DNA from: Strigops habroptila
Taxonomy: Eukaryota > Chordata > Aves > Psittaciformes > Psittacidae
DNA: 64,000 nt
NCBI RefSeq assembly: GCF_004027225.2
Contig: NC_044282.2
Location: forward strand, 51,924,576-51,988,575
Direction: 5' to 3'
Part shown: positions 27,556-41,012 of the stretch, in pieces
Numbering within the stretch: position 1 is the first letter of the stretch
Layout: every line of letters starts with the position of its first letter
Made by a program: the position numbers and the translations under genes
The notes under the pieces: generated by a model
The model's database searches: none
What the model was told of the DNA's origin: nothing
What the model saw: only the letters and a program-made list of their open reading frames with translations

Positions 27556-29267
27556 GAGGCTTAAATATGTGATGAGTTCTTTTATAATCATATAGTTTCC
27601 TTTCCAGTGCCTTAAAGTTTTCTTGTTACAATCATTAAACTACTAGCTGTCCACTTTTAACAGTTCTACAGGAATTCTTTCATGTCAGTAGTGTTTGATA
27701 ATAGGCCACATATGAGGCTCCAAACTTACTTTTTCCATTATTAACCTTTCATTTACTGATGATATTTCCCTTAGTATGTTTTGTTCTTATACCGTCCTGC
27801 ACCATATGTTTATAATCATCTGAAACTTCTGAGTAATCCCATTATTTTTCTCTTCTCTCACACATCATAAATGTGGGCTGTGTTCCAGGATAATTTATGC
27901 AGGATTAAAACATGGAATTGGCTTCAATACTTCATCGATGATGTCTTTAGAGTTTATCTCCCAAATTTGTACCCTTCCCAGCACTAAAAGTCTAGGAGAT
28001 GGAGATCACAAACATATAGTCACACACGCTCACACTCATATTGAATACCACAGTGAATGAAAGAAGAAGAGGAAAAAACCAGTATTCATCAAGGAAAAAA
28101 TATCTCATTCAAAGCCTATTGAAACCAAGAGGAAGACTTCCTTTCACTTCTCTGTGCCTCACACTAGCTCACTATGTCTAACAGGGAAGCCTGAAATAAT
28201 TATTATACTGATGAAGTGCAGGAGTGTAGAAAAGTTTTTCCAAAGGGCAGGCACAAGCAACGACTGCATGACAGAAGAAATAGTGAGTATGTGACCGGAG
28301 AAATAGCAACTGAGAAAAATTTGGAAGCCTAAAGAGAACAAGATTTAGCCTATAAACCCAATGTGTGAGGCAGCAGCTAACATCTCCCTGAGATCACTGG
28401 TTTTAATTAGCCCGTTTTCCTTTGTCCTGAAGGAGAGAAAGCATCATAAGTCCTCTCTCCAGAGAGTCCAGTGCCTGCTACCTCCCAGTGAAGAACCTGG
28501 TCTGGGTGCATCCTCCTTCAAACTCAGTGGTGGGCCAGAAGGGTCACAAAGGCCATGTGGCCAAAGTAATAGAGGTGATGAGAGCACTGCAAGTGCAGAT
28601 GGGGCCACAGGGTGCACCGATGGTCTCCAATCCCAAGCACAAACAAGTGGGTGTCAGTAGAGGGAGGAACAAGCTCTGAAAATAATGAGAGGGCAGAAAC
28701 CACCAGGAGCAGTGCTTGCTGGAGGCAGCTTTTAGCAGCTGGCTCAGGACTTGGCAGTCAATTTTAACAACCATTCTACCAAACTTATTGAACCACCTCC
28801 AGCTATAGGCTGAGGCTTCAGGCTCTGCACCAAACATACATCATGAAGATAGATGTATTCCTCTCAGCATGTAGCCTTTGTTTCAGTAGATGAGGTAGCC
28901 TTTTGGTAGGACAGTAGACATAAATGTAGCATGGTTCCTTCAAACAAGTGAAAGCTTCTGTTTATAAAGAGAAATTCAGAAGTTTGCTAGAAACTGGCAC
29001 TATTCTGACTTTATAACTTTTCTAAACTGTCACAACCAGCGTTGCAATTTTTGATGGTGGGTGTTAGCTTGCAATAAAATAATATTAGGAGACCTTAGGG
29101 AAACACAACAATTATTTTTTAAAATAATGAAAACACATTTCTTGTCCCATGCTAAAAAATGTAGGTAACTAAAAAATGCAGGTTACTTCCTCACAGAACA
29201 CTAGTAGTATTCATAGGTTTTCGGATATGGGAGAAGAACTGACAACTGCAACTAAGGATAGGTGAAA

Positions 29268-29308
29268 GAGCATGTTTGGGGTGTGAAGGAGCATGTTTGG
29301 GGTGTGAA
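29268..29308 (+). repeat. 21-bp tandem duplication
   Basis: GAGCATGTTTGGGGTGTGAA occurs at 29268 and again at 29289. It sits inside a 139-codon minus-strand open frame that otherwise shows no protein character. Confidence 0.85.
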
Positions 29309-31067
29309 AGAAGAGTGAGATCTGTCTTTTGTCCAAATTGACTTACATGTACGTTAAACTGTGGAAGTGACTTGGTGGGGCAGAGGTCTAAAACTGAGAT
29401 CAGGACAAAAAAAGCAAGATTGGTACACAGACATAAGTGGAACAAGTGGAAAAGCCAAGAGTGTGGAGGATTGTAAAAAACTAGTCCTACTAAGTAGGTA
29501 GAAGAGACATAAGAATCTTTGGCCACAAGACCAAAATCTTCTCTGAAGCCCAAGCTGCACCTTAACAGTGGGACTCTCTGTGTCTCCTCTATTTGAGACA
29601 ATTCCAGCAAGCAGAAAATGAGTTTGCAAACTGATTTCTAAAAAGGCCCTTCAGGAAAACATTTTAATCTTTGGAATAGGCTGAAAGGTGTGACGTGAAT
29701 AGAAAAAGGAGGTGCATACAGCTTGGGATAACTGGAATCATCTTCAATACTGGTCTTAAATATCAACTGGGATTCATCCCAGATGAGAAAGCTATCTTAT
29801 AAGAAAGTCTTCAGTTTATTTAATTTCGTTGCAATTAAAGAATACATAGTATTGACTTCATCTGACAGTTGTAAATGTCACTTTGCTTCACTTTGTAACT
29901 TCTGAGTTCAGGACACCAAAACCAAAAGCCTTTTAGCCTGACTTTCTCTGTATATTTTTTGTATCTGATGGGAAATAGTCTGTCCATACATTTATTACAT
30001 GTTACTTATGGCCCTCCCCAGTCCAGAGTGAACACTCTCACAGCAGAGTCCCGAAGACATCTCACCCCACAGGTTGCCCTTCTGGGCAGTCAAACTGAGT
30101 GTTACCTGATGGGAAGGGGTTGTGCCACAGGATTAGGATGAGAGGCAGTGACAGGGTGCTGGCAGAAAGTCCGGATAACAAAGGATTAATCAGGCAATCC
30201 CAGAAGGATTCGTAATGATCTGATGCACAGTGCTAGGGCTGCAGCAGCTCATTCCTCTATTTTTAATGAAAATCAGGTCTCAAGTCCACTGTGGGCAGAG
30301 GAACAACATCTGTACTAGGAAATTAAATGGGCCAAAGACCATTATTTGTCCCTGAGGTCATCGGGCGTGGCATGACTCCCATTCATACTGTGGGGATTTC
30401 TTACCCCTCCGAAGCAGAAAGAGGGGTCATCCCTAGACTGCGCTACCTGAAGTGTGCCCAGGCATTATCTGGGTGGGTGTTTGGTGGCAAAAACAGTACC
30501 AGAGACCAAATTTAACTCTCTGGGTGATTGGGTGACAGTGACTGCCATTTAGTCTTACCTTCTCCTTGATTACTATGTACTCTACCTTCCTTGACAAAAT
30601 ATTAACTGAATAACAACAACAACAATAAAAACAGCCACCCCAATGAGCAACTATTAACCTAACAATTATCATTATCATCCTGAAGAATATCAGGATGGCA
30701 TTGGAACATGCACTTAGATGAAGCAAGTAAGATGATACTGACTAGACTATGTAAGCATTCTGATTTGGAGAATTAGCATGATTTGGAGCTGTTTACCACC
30801 CATTAACTCATTTTGTGGTGTGCTTTTCTTGAGTACAAGTTAGACTGCTTTTGAAGAACATTAAACTGTGCCCTTGCCTCCCTGAGTGCACCACAAACTT
30901 TCTAACTCCTGCAAATATGGGTCTAAAAAAATTATGTTTTTCAATAACTTCAAACCATTGCTATTAAATGCAAACTAAAATTTTAGCAAAGAGTAAAAAA
31001 AAAAGGGTTTCTTTTTTGAAAACTCAAAGTGCAAAGATACAAACATGGGAAAATGGTGAATGCATAC

Positions 31068-31101
31068 TTTTTAATTTACAGTGAGCACTGTAAATTAAAA
31101 A
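31068..31101. repeat. Perfect palindrome, 16-bp arms
   Basis: The arm TTTTTAATTTACAGTG is followed by AG and then its exact reverse complement. The right arm runs into a 13-A tract (31097-31109). It could form a cruciform or a short RNA hairpin. The flanks do not extend the pairing. Confidence 0.85.
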
Positions 31102-33914
31102 AAAAAAAAGAAAATGGCGCAAATACTGTGTTTGAACTTATCAGTGACAGTGCAATGCAGACAGCTCCCACAGCTCTGAGCATTACAGGATACAGCTGTT
31201 TGTGGCTGTGGGTTTTCTGGCCGATGACCCTTCAGGCATCTGAAGAGCTGAAAGCAATACTGTTGCAGCAATAAAGTCTTATTTGAGTTGGAGGGATCCC
31301 AGGTGGGTACTTCTGTGGTCAGTGTCTTAGGAGAAGGAGCTGTGGTTTGGATCCTTGAGGACCTTGCTTTTCCAGTCTGACAACTCTCTGGAGGCCTGGG
31401 GGTCCAGAGATGGAGCCACTTCAGGCTGCAGGATGGTGCTGAGGAAAGCAGAGAGTGGGAGGGAAGCTTCAGTGCATCATGTTTTCCATAAGGACTGCTT
31501 GTCCGTTCAGAATCACATTAATCTCCCTGTCCTTTCCCACCAACTCCTGGGTCATTGCAAGGTTTCTTAGTCAACTCCCTGCTCACAGAAAGGCAGTTTT
31601 CTGCCAGTTCCTGGGCTGCCTTTTCACGTGTTTAGCTATAGTTCTGAAAAGTTGTGAGTTCTCCAACCATTTACTCACTCTCAGATTTTGCAAGACATTT
31701 TGATAAGGGAAATGTCTCTGAAAGCTGCTTTGTTAAATCCTGCTCATAGTTCAAAAAGTAACAAAGGGTTTGTTTTTCCCCATTTTTATCAAAGAAAAAC
31801 AATTCCCTCCTTAAAATGTCATCCTTATAATCTCTTGTCAACGTCAAGAAGACAAGTAGCAAGTCCTTTCCAACCTGTGCTCATGTGCCTGGAAGTCTTG
31901 TTGCAATGAACAATCTTTGCATTCCAGAAGTCTTTGCAGTGAGCAGCCAACAGTTTTGAGTTGCTGGCTTTATGTTTTTCCCATTGGTTTCTGTTGCAGC
32001 AGTGTGTTGGCAAGTATAGACACCAGCTTTATATTTATGGAAATGTTGAGGTAGGATGAGGGCAAGATTGTTTATCCAAACAAGGAAACAGGCGCTAGTT
32101 GTTCTGGGCAGATAAGTTACTAATGGCACTGACATCTCCCTAGCTGTAACTCACTTATAATATTGGAGGATTTGTCACTGACCCATGGGCTCAGGGAGCA
32201 GGCAAAATGATTGCTTAGAGGTCTAAGGGGAGCAAAGCAAGATATTTTCTGCTGTTAGTCACCTGTTTTGAATGACTAGGAAAGTTTGGCCATTTATTCT
32301 GGAGTAAGTGGAAGAGAGCGTGCAGTGTTAACTGAGCTTACATGTCTATTTTCTAGACTTTTCAGGAACAAGGTTTGTTGTGAAATACATGAAGTTTGGC
32401 AATTGCTGGTTAGTCCATTTACAGTTATGACTTGAATACATCATTGGCTGGTAGCTGTGGTACCAGGAAAACACTTCCATGGTCTTTTACGCATAGGTCC
32501 CACAGCACAGACTTTGAAAGCACGTCCAAGGTAACTTAAAAACAGCAGTGTATGACCAATGGAACAATTTTAAATGTTTTTCATAAACTCATTTATTTAT
32601 AGTTTGTGACATATTCAGTGAAGAACACCACAGTAAAGTTGCAACCACCTGTGTTGGATCCAGAGCTTTGGAGGGGAGCAGGGCAATGGGGCAGAAGACC
32701 CTGCAGCAGGAGGAACATGAAGGGCCAAAGCACCGGTTGTTTAGCTGTGGGAGGAGAGTTGTTAAAGCCACTGGATGCAGCAGGGTAGTTATTGCACATC
32801 CCCAACTGAGTGCCCAAAAGAAGGGAGATGTGGGGACAGTTGTAAGCAGGGTATCAGAGAAGGGACTGAGATAGATGAGTGTGTGGTACAACCAATAGCA
32901 AAGTTTCAGATACTGTCATCATGGAGTCGTAAGTTTTGCCTGAGTACACACGGAGGCCATGGTTGGAGTGACTGGTGCCAGCCGTACTCCTGTCCTTCAA
33001 GATCTGTAACTGTTTTGCTGGGAAGTCATGGTGTTAAATCTGGATTTCTGGACTAATTCCAGCAGAAACATATGTGTTTCAACCTATCTGCAGCTAATAT
33101 TTAACTGTGAATTTTACAGGTATTTGAATTTATAATCAAATGTTCACAAGTCAGACATTATGTAATACTTATTGCACAGTAGTAAGTAGTGAAGATAGCA
33201 GGAACAGACTGGGATAATCTAGGCAGGCTATTTGAAAGGCATAGTGATATAGTCTGTGAAGTCAGACTCTGTCGTAATCTTATATGATGGCAACTACCAC
33301 AAAGATGGTGATGACCATCTCCATGCTGTTGCCAGGGTGTATTCTAGCACAAAAGCCCATTGTTGTTCATTAGAGAAGCCCATGCCCTGGGAATCTTGGG
33401 TAAAATCAGGCAATGCCATTCTTCACTGGGATTGTAGACCACGAATCTAACCCTGCACTGCTTGAGCTTTAGTTGCTAGAGGAAAATGACATAGGGACAG
33501 AAAGTATGTATTAAAAGTCCGCCTGTCGGCTCCAATATTATTCAATATTATTCAGAAGAAAACCCTTCCCATAATAAGGTTTTTTCTAGAATAGTAAGGA
33601 GGTGTTTTCTCTTCAGTAGTGTGAACTTTTATGAAGAATGACTGGATGCAACAGTCCTACTTATCTTGCTTTGCATAACATGTGAGTTTGCCTCACATGA
33701 ATGTGAAGACATGGGGCATTCCTCATGGCAATGGAGATGGCAAGGCTCATCGCTTCATGGGGTATCCTCACAATATGGTTATTAAGGGAGATTAAAGCAG
33801 TTGTGACTGTGTGAAATGACCCCTTATTTATGTCCTGCACACCATAAGGCTTCAACTATGGTACAGTTTATCTGTTAGTGTACTTGTGTGGGTATATAAC
33901 TGTTATCATCCCAG

Positions 33915-34005
33915 AGTACAAATGGAAGACAGGTGAACCAATAGGTGTTCTAGCTTGCCCAGCATCACAGGGGAAGAGAAAATCCCCAGATAAAATCCTA
34001 AGCCA
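33915..34005 (-). repeat. Possible MIR-type SINE fossil
   Basis: The plus strand has 'tacaaatggaagacaggtga', 'tagcttgcccagcatcacag' and 'gataaaatcctaagccag'. The order fits a reversed MIR, but the match is weaker than at 27445. It could be chance. Confidence 0.35.
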
Positions 34006-36090
34006 GCTATGTTCATCCTGAATTGCATCTCAGTACTTATAAATGCAACCACATATTTTTTCAGCAGCTGACTCACCTTTGTGTTAACAAAGTCCATAAT
34101 CCTCAAGTCCATATTAACATTCCCTAGGTGCCTCAGCTTTGGTCCTCAGCTCTTAGTTGCCTCAGTTTTGGCAGCACTAAGCAACTCAGTGGTTAAATCA
34201 CCTCTGTGCCCTGACAGAGGGAACAAATTAAACACCTTTCTGCTCAACCTGTTCTCAGCCCACTCCCTATAGAATGGGCTTCAGGCAAAATGTGGTCATT
34301 CCCTGTCTTATATCCAACACCACCATCATTTTAGTTCTTACAGAAGATGTGGAAGCCTCTGAGAGTAGTACCAAGGCTTAGCTTGTTTTGTAGGTTAGGT
34401 GAAGGACCTATGTGGGAGGGAGGACAGAAGGAACGCTAGCTGTATTCAGACAGCATACAGGCAAAACCAGCTATATGAGCTGAAGAATGAGCATGAGGGG
34501 ATTCTCCTGGAAGGGCTATTTTTAGCTTCATCTGGATCATATTAAGTATTCACTGGCATCCGAGACTCCCTTTCTCCCACTCAGTGATGCTACAGGGCTA
34601 TGTTTGATCCTTCCAAAAGGCCTACACACAAGAAATACTTGAGCAGTGATAGCCTTGATCCCCCCAAATTACTGTAACGAATGTGTTGTCAGCAGTGACA
34701 AAAGAGGAGGAAATGGTATTTTTTCAGCTGTGAAGAGGACTGGTCTAGATTCAGTGTCGAACTAAGCCCTGGCTTTTCAGCTCCACGGCAGCATTTCTAA
34801 ATATGAATCCAAAATAGAAGGGATTCTTTGGTCCCAGAAGCGCAGGATTTTAGCCACATGCTTCCCTGTTCACCCATCTAACTAGCTGTATCAGTCAGGT
34901 TTTCTATTAAATGGCTTGGATTTGACAAATCATCCTGATCCTGTGCATCATTGGAACTGAACTGTCTTTTCCAATACTGCAATAGTGGTTTTCTGCAACC
35001 CCATCTTCTTTCACTAAGGAGGAACCTTTCCTGTCCCTCTCCAAATTTTTTTTGCCACCATCCTATTCTGTATTAATTAAAAATTCTGGATGATCCTGGA
35101 TGAAGCTTGGCAGAAAGAAGACAGAATGTCTACAAAGTAAATCAGAGAGGAAACACCCTTTTCGAGTACAGTCAGATATTTCTTGTTTCCCCATGACAAG
35201 GTAATGTGTAACTTCCAGTGATTCAGCAGAAAAAAGGAACAGAAAGAAAGCACAAAGTTGTCAAGTTGTAAAAATGTTTTTTTTTTAACCAAAACCTGTT
35301 GTTCCCTGGGCACTGGCAGGTTACACGTTAGTTTACTACATTTCTGCTCTGATATCCGACAAAGTGCAAATGGTTCAGGGCAGAGAAGGGTGCTTCACAG
35401 AATAAATATTTTCTGAGGCTGGAACCTTAGATGCTGCTGACAGACTGTGACTAGTATAACCCTCCCGCAGGTTTCTAGAAGCCTGGATACTCTATACTTT
35501 TTTGTAATATGCCATGTTTCCATAATACAAAGTGCTGAAAAATAACAATTATTGCAGTGATTTGTATTTACATAGTGGAGGGTATTAAGACTATGAGTGG
35601 AGCTTACAAAGAGTGGTAGATGAATTGCTTTTCCAGTATCTGTAAAGCTGGGATATTTGGCACTTGCTTGAAATGAATATGCCATACTGAGCATTTAAAA
35701 CTTTCCATAATTCTTGCATGTATAAATTGAAATTTTGACACCTGCCCTGTAAAGTGCAAGTGTGAGGAAAGGACTCACAGGCATAATCATCTTCCATCTA
35801 CTTTTTGAACATTCATATGACTTTTCCAAATATTTGTTCTTTGAATTTTATACATTGTTATACCAGGTGGCAAACTGCAATGGAATAAACTGCATAGTAC
35901 CTTGTCATGTAATGGGAAAACATGCAACATATAGCGATATATCCAATAAGCTGTACACCTATCACCTCCTGCTTTTGAGTGGGTTGTTTACTAGACTATT
36001 GGTGCTGGGTTTGTGTTTTCTGCCTGCAGGCTTCATGGGCTTTGCCTTCATTGTGCACACCAGTTTACAGCATTCCCTCATGCCAAGACA

Positions 36091-36139
36091 CTTGTGTATG
36101 GTTTTATCACTCGTGTATGGTTTTATCACTTGTGTATGG
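36091..36139 (+). repeat. 19-bp tandem repeat, about 2.5 copies
   Basis: The unit GTGTATGGTTTTATCACTC begins at 36094 and recurs at 36113 with one change, then partially at 36132. A very short minisatellite. Confidence 0.85.
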
Positions 36140-38265
36140 TGACAGTGATTTATTCAAAGAAAAATTTCTGCCTGCATTTCGTGGTTGGTTTGGCAATCAT
36201 CTCCTTTCCAAACTTGCCATATCCTCCAAGAAAGAGGAATTAGGTTTAAGAGGCTCTGCAGCTGTTTGGCATCTGATATTCAGAGCTTATTATATTATTA
36301 GTGATTTGCGATCTCTAGCCAGTCAGATCGCTCATTTCTCTGAACATTTTTTACTTTTTTTTTTTCACAGGGAATGTAAAATTTTCCTTTTTTAAAGTCC
36401 AATGAAGCAGGGTGAAGACATTTATTTTTCAAATGTTAATAAAATGAACTTTACATTATTATTTCAATGACTGATTAAAAATATTATTTATACCATACAA
36501 GTGCTTCTACGCATATTATAGGGTGTTTCATTTGTGATCCAGCCGAGATAGAACAGCTCCCTTTCACTTAACAGTCCTACAGAACGAACCCAAATTATTC
36601 ACAGAACCCTATGTAATATAAACAGAAGTACCTCAGAGTAACATATACATTTATAGTTTTCCATTCTATGGCAAAAAAGAGATTTGTGTTTTCAAAGATT
36701 CAGGGAAGTCCTGTGTCTTGTATTAAGCAGGAGGTCAAAATAACTGATCACAGTGGTCTCGCTGATCTTATACTCCAAGAACCTATACCTATAATGAATT
36801 ACGCTATGCATAACTCTTGCAGGCCCCATTCCAATGGCTACAGTGGTAGCGAACCCACTTAAACTGGTGGAGGACTTTGCCCAATATCCTCTTTTTCTCT
36901 CCATTTACCAAAATGGGCAAGTAAATCTTGCTAACTGAATTACCATGGGCAGGTTCTGAGCAAGCCTTCCCATAAATTTTGTTAACGCAAATCAATTGTT
37001 TCGTTCCGGTCATGCAAAACAATGCCTGTGTGCTGAACTGTGCCATGCTCAGCCCTGGCTGTAAGCCACCGATGGGTTATGTAGTCATGGAATTGAACAG
37101 AGGTCAGCAAGCTTGGTTTTCTAAGTAAATATTTGTGCAGATCTCCAGCACTGAAGGTTAATGTCATCAACTGTATTATTTGAAATCACACCTCCTTCAA
37201 ACTTTCTTTCTCAGTGTGGATCTGAAGTAATGTTTCCTTTGCCATGTGCTTCCTTGGAATATGCTTGTGCTGGAGCCTCGAGTTGGTACTGGGGTCATGT
37301 ACTTAGGCCAACAGTTTGCTTGAATCTGGATGACATATGGGCAATATTAACTTCTGCAGGTAATTGCAATATTTTGCTCTTCAACGTGTCTGTCATCTGG
37401 AAATCCTTCAGGAGCTATAAAAATGTTACTGAAGTATGAAAAGGCTCCTGAGAGGTTGGGGAGCATTAAGTTAAGTATCCTGCAGGTGAATAAATCTGGC
37501 AGACTGTAGGCTTATGAAGTAGTTTCAACTCCCAGACTCTTGCCATAGCCACTAGATAATACTACAGAAAAACCACCAGGTTAAACTAAAAAGTCTTATT
37601 AAAAAGCCTTTTAATTTGCATTTACATCATTGTGACACTGCTCAATTCAGTAATCTTTCACTGGAAACTTTCAGTTGGTTCTATTGGCATGCCCAAAACA
37701 ATGATCATTGTGCTAAAAATCCTCATGGAAAGCTGTGCTAAAAGTGATATTTTTCTATATGGTTCTTTGGCTTTTTCACGTCCTTCTTTTCCAGAACTCT
37801 CTGTTCTGTACAATGAGAGGTGATTCCAAGATGAGTCTCACACTCAAAGATACTCACACTGCTCTCAGTTTGCCGCCAGTAGGCTTTTGGCCAGTTGTCC
37901 TAGCGCACAGAACTGGCAGAGTATACTCAGAGCTATTGGCCAGGAACACAGAGTCATTCCCAAAGCAGAAAATAGTCCTTAAAAAGTAGTGATCTGGCCC
38001 TTACGGCTAAGGAACAGTTTCAGTACCATGCTTGTAAGAAGTAAGCTTCATTTCCATCAAAAAGTTTTCTGGCTAAAATTAATGATGTTATGGCTGGAAT
38101 AGGGTTTGTATCAACTGCTCAAACACAGACTTGTGTGACTTATTAGATATGGTCTGGGAATCCAGCAAACTCATTTCTTCTACTGGCATATGAACATTCC
38201 TTAGAAAAAGTAGTCTGAGTTTTTGGTCTTTCAATTCCTGTGTCTGTCCAAAGTGAGTGATCACA

Positions 38266-38325
38266 TTTATAAAGCACCTTGAGATATGCAGAGTACTAGT
38301 CTAATAGCTGGGTGTTATTATTAGT
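38266..38325 (+). repeat. Possible MIR/L2-type 3' tail
   Basis: 'tataaagcaccttgagatat' followed by 'gggtgttattattagt' resembles the 3' end of old amniote retroposons that end in an ATT-rich tail after an 'aaagcgctttgagat' motif. The upstream body is not recognisable. Confidence 0.4.
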
Positions 38326-40931
38326 CTGTTCAGTTGATGTTTTATGCTATATCCATGGCAATAGTGTATCTGAATGACTTCCAAAGGTAAAAATAAATGA
38401 TGTGGTTATTTAAACATTATTTCTCCCTTAAAGGGAGATGTTTATTTATTTTTAGTTCAGTGTTAACAAATATTAGCAAAATCCAGATTGGAAGGATATG
38501 CAGAAAGGAAAGTGCAGACAAAAAGGTTGGATTTGGACTGAAAGTGATTGTGAGAATTGCATAGTTCTTGATGGAATTAATTTTATGATTCTGATTTATA
38601 AATCTTACCTTATGTAAATGAGTTTCACTGACTGAAAGGTTTCCAGAGAAAGGAGCTCTTAGCAGTGGTTAATATCTTGCTAGGGGGAGAGTCCATCACA
38701 TACGTCAATCTCTTTAGGCAAAAATAAAACCAGGGGTTTATCTTTTATGCATCATTAATAAATGCTTAATATTGTGGGGAAGGCATCAGACTTCAAGAAC
38801 TAAAAGAAGTAGTTTTGCTTGAATGAAGGCTTGACATTTGAACAAGGACAGCTGCAAACTCTTTTCCTCCAGTATTATGAAAAAATAGTTAGAAAGATTG
38901 ACCTGAGACTGCAGACCAGTGCTTTGGCAGGTTTTTAACACCACTTCAGAGTAAGTTACACTAATATGTATATTCTCCTGTTGTACTATATTGCCTCAGC
39001 ATCAATTTTAAAGATTCCTAGAAATATTCCTCGAAGAGTCACCTCTACTTGTAGATCCATCAGGCCTAAAAAAACAAGTCATGAAGTACACGATGTCCCT
39101 AGCGACATATCCAGTTTCTCTAACTGTTGTAATTTCATAGCTCCCTTGTCCATCATATCTCATGAAAATTCATAATGTTACAGGCATAGCTCTGCAAAAA
39201 ACATTTGAAGGATGGATGAGGAACTAAGCCACAGACGCTGTTTCCATTGCTATTCTATATGCTAAAAGCTTTTGCCCCAGGGAGTGATTCAAGCCCGAGT
39301 GGTGCAGCATGGTCACATCCAGACTGCCCAGAGCAGACTGACAATACCTACACAAGATAGCACTTGGCCCTGGGTCTCCTCTGTCCCTGTGTGGTATTTC
39401 TGTGGCCATGAGATTTGGTTATTTTATAACTTTTATCAGTTTATTGTGTTAAAAATAATTTCTGGGCTGTCCTGCAGCCCACTACAGTAGTACTTACATG
39501 GCATGAGACAGACATTGTGTATTGTATACCTTGGTGTACGGCATGACAACATATGGGAGTGCTTGAAGTCTCCAAGCAGTCTGTTTAGAGAGGGCTAGAG
39601 GACAGGGTAGAGCAAAGATATCCAAGCCCAGCGCACCTATCCATTCTGCTTACTGTGAACTGCGTAGGAGCAAAATTTCCCTAACCCACTCCAGAAGGAA
39701 GCCCAGAACTGAACTGTGTCACATTTACAAAGGGTAGACTGCCCGGGGACCACAATGGATGAAGGAAGTGGGGACATAATAATTTGAAAGTACAGACATA
39801 TCCAGATGACAAAAGATATGTACTCATGAGCTGAGCTAAGTCACAAATGTAATTGACAGACTGGGTCCTTCAGAAGGGTCCATAGAGACTGCACAAAGAC
39901 AGCTCCCTAAAGCAGCCAGCAGGATTATCCCAAAGAGCCTGTGGGAACACAAGAACTTCAGCTAAAAGAGAGAATGAGAGAATGATGCCAAAGCACCCAT
40001 TTCGTTTCTTCTTCTACACAAAAGTGACTGCTTTTTTCTTCTAACTGCTGATGTCTCAAGTGTCAAACACCAAAAACTGTGTCTCCATAAACAGTTATTT
40101 TGGAAGATGAAATACATGTGGTCCGTTTTGTCTATGAAAAGTTCTTTTGATGTGCAGCTACAGCAGGGAGCAGGAATCTGCAGCTGTAAGCAGGAGAGCA
40201 GAAAGGGAAGATACAGATTTTATAGATTTATTTATTTAAATCGAATTGCCTGCTTCAGAATTGCAGCCATCTCTGTCAGATGTGCAATTCACACTACATA
40301 AGGATGAAGTGCTGATTCTTACTTAGAGTTATTCTAATATTATTAGAATTCTATTGTCACTTCTACCACTTCAGCACACTAGCTTCTCCCAGCTGTCATA
40401 CTCTAGCAGTGAGGTAAATTCAACCAGATGAATCCAGTACAGGATGAAAATTGAAGGGATGTCCTTTGTAGAAGATTCAGTAACTGCTCATCTTTAACTA
40501 TAGTACACAGGATACAGTACAAAGATTTAATAACAAAGCCTGTGGAAGCTTCATCTCAGAATGCCACATACCAAAATGAATACTAATTATTTAAACCCTT
40601 AAGCAGCTGGAGATCTGCTTGTAAATCTCATCTCTGTAATAGACAGAATCTCAGTCTGAACAGTCTAACCATTTGGGTATCACAAACCTTTTCAGGTTTT
40701 TATACCCAAGGTTGTCCTGGTTTAGACACCTAACTCCAATAAATAGTTAATAGTCATTAAAACAGCATATGTGATGAACTCAGTTCCATGCAGGGCAGCT
40801 GAGAGTCAGCTCAGCCTCTTCAGCATTTCCTCCTGACTATTGCTGGTGGCTTTCCACACCAGTTGTTGAGCTCTGGGATCTCATTCTTTGGTGCTCAAGT
40901 CTTATCAATTGTGCAGGGAGACGGGACAGAT

Positions 40932-41012
40932 CACAGAATCATAGAATCATAGAATAGGGTTGGAAAGGACCTTAAAATCATCTAGTTCCAACTCCCCTGC
41001 CATGCTCAGACA
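40932..41012 (-). mobile_element. Very short CR1 3' tail
   Basis: Minus-strand CR1 remnant of about 80 bases. Its plus-strand start CAGAATCATAGAATCATAG contains three octamer units, followed by 'ggttggaaag gaccttaaaa tcat' and 'ccaactcccctgccatg'. Similarity to CR1 stops at about 41012. Extreme 5' truncation is usual for this family. It is the only clear avian CR1 between 1 and 56,000. Confidence 0.9.

Larger units (their letters stand above)
27556..33914. other. Non-coding DNA with several moderately GC-rich patches
   Basis: Patches near 28440-28770, 31310-31620 and 32640-32880 are GC-richer and could be old LTR or other repeats that I cannot name. The longest non-gene frame of the window (139 codons, minus, 29191-29610) is here and is probably chance. 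Confidence 0.5.
34006..40931. other. AT-rich non-coding DNA
   Basis: Apart from the 19-bp tandem repeat and the possible MIR/L2 tail, nothing is recognised. Overlapping plus frames at 35762-36395 share the tandem repeat and look non-coding. Confidence 0.6.

Noticed and set aside
29191-29610. 139-codon minus-strand open frame
   Set aside because: No recognisable domain, Cys/Leu/Phe-rich composition, a tandem duplication inside, and a second overlapping frame of similar quality. Treated as chance.
32589-32891. 100-codon minus-strand frame in a GC-richer patch
   Set aside because: No domain recognised and overlapping frames exist in three other registers. Probably a composition effect or an unnamed repeat.
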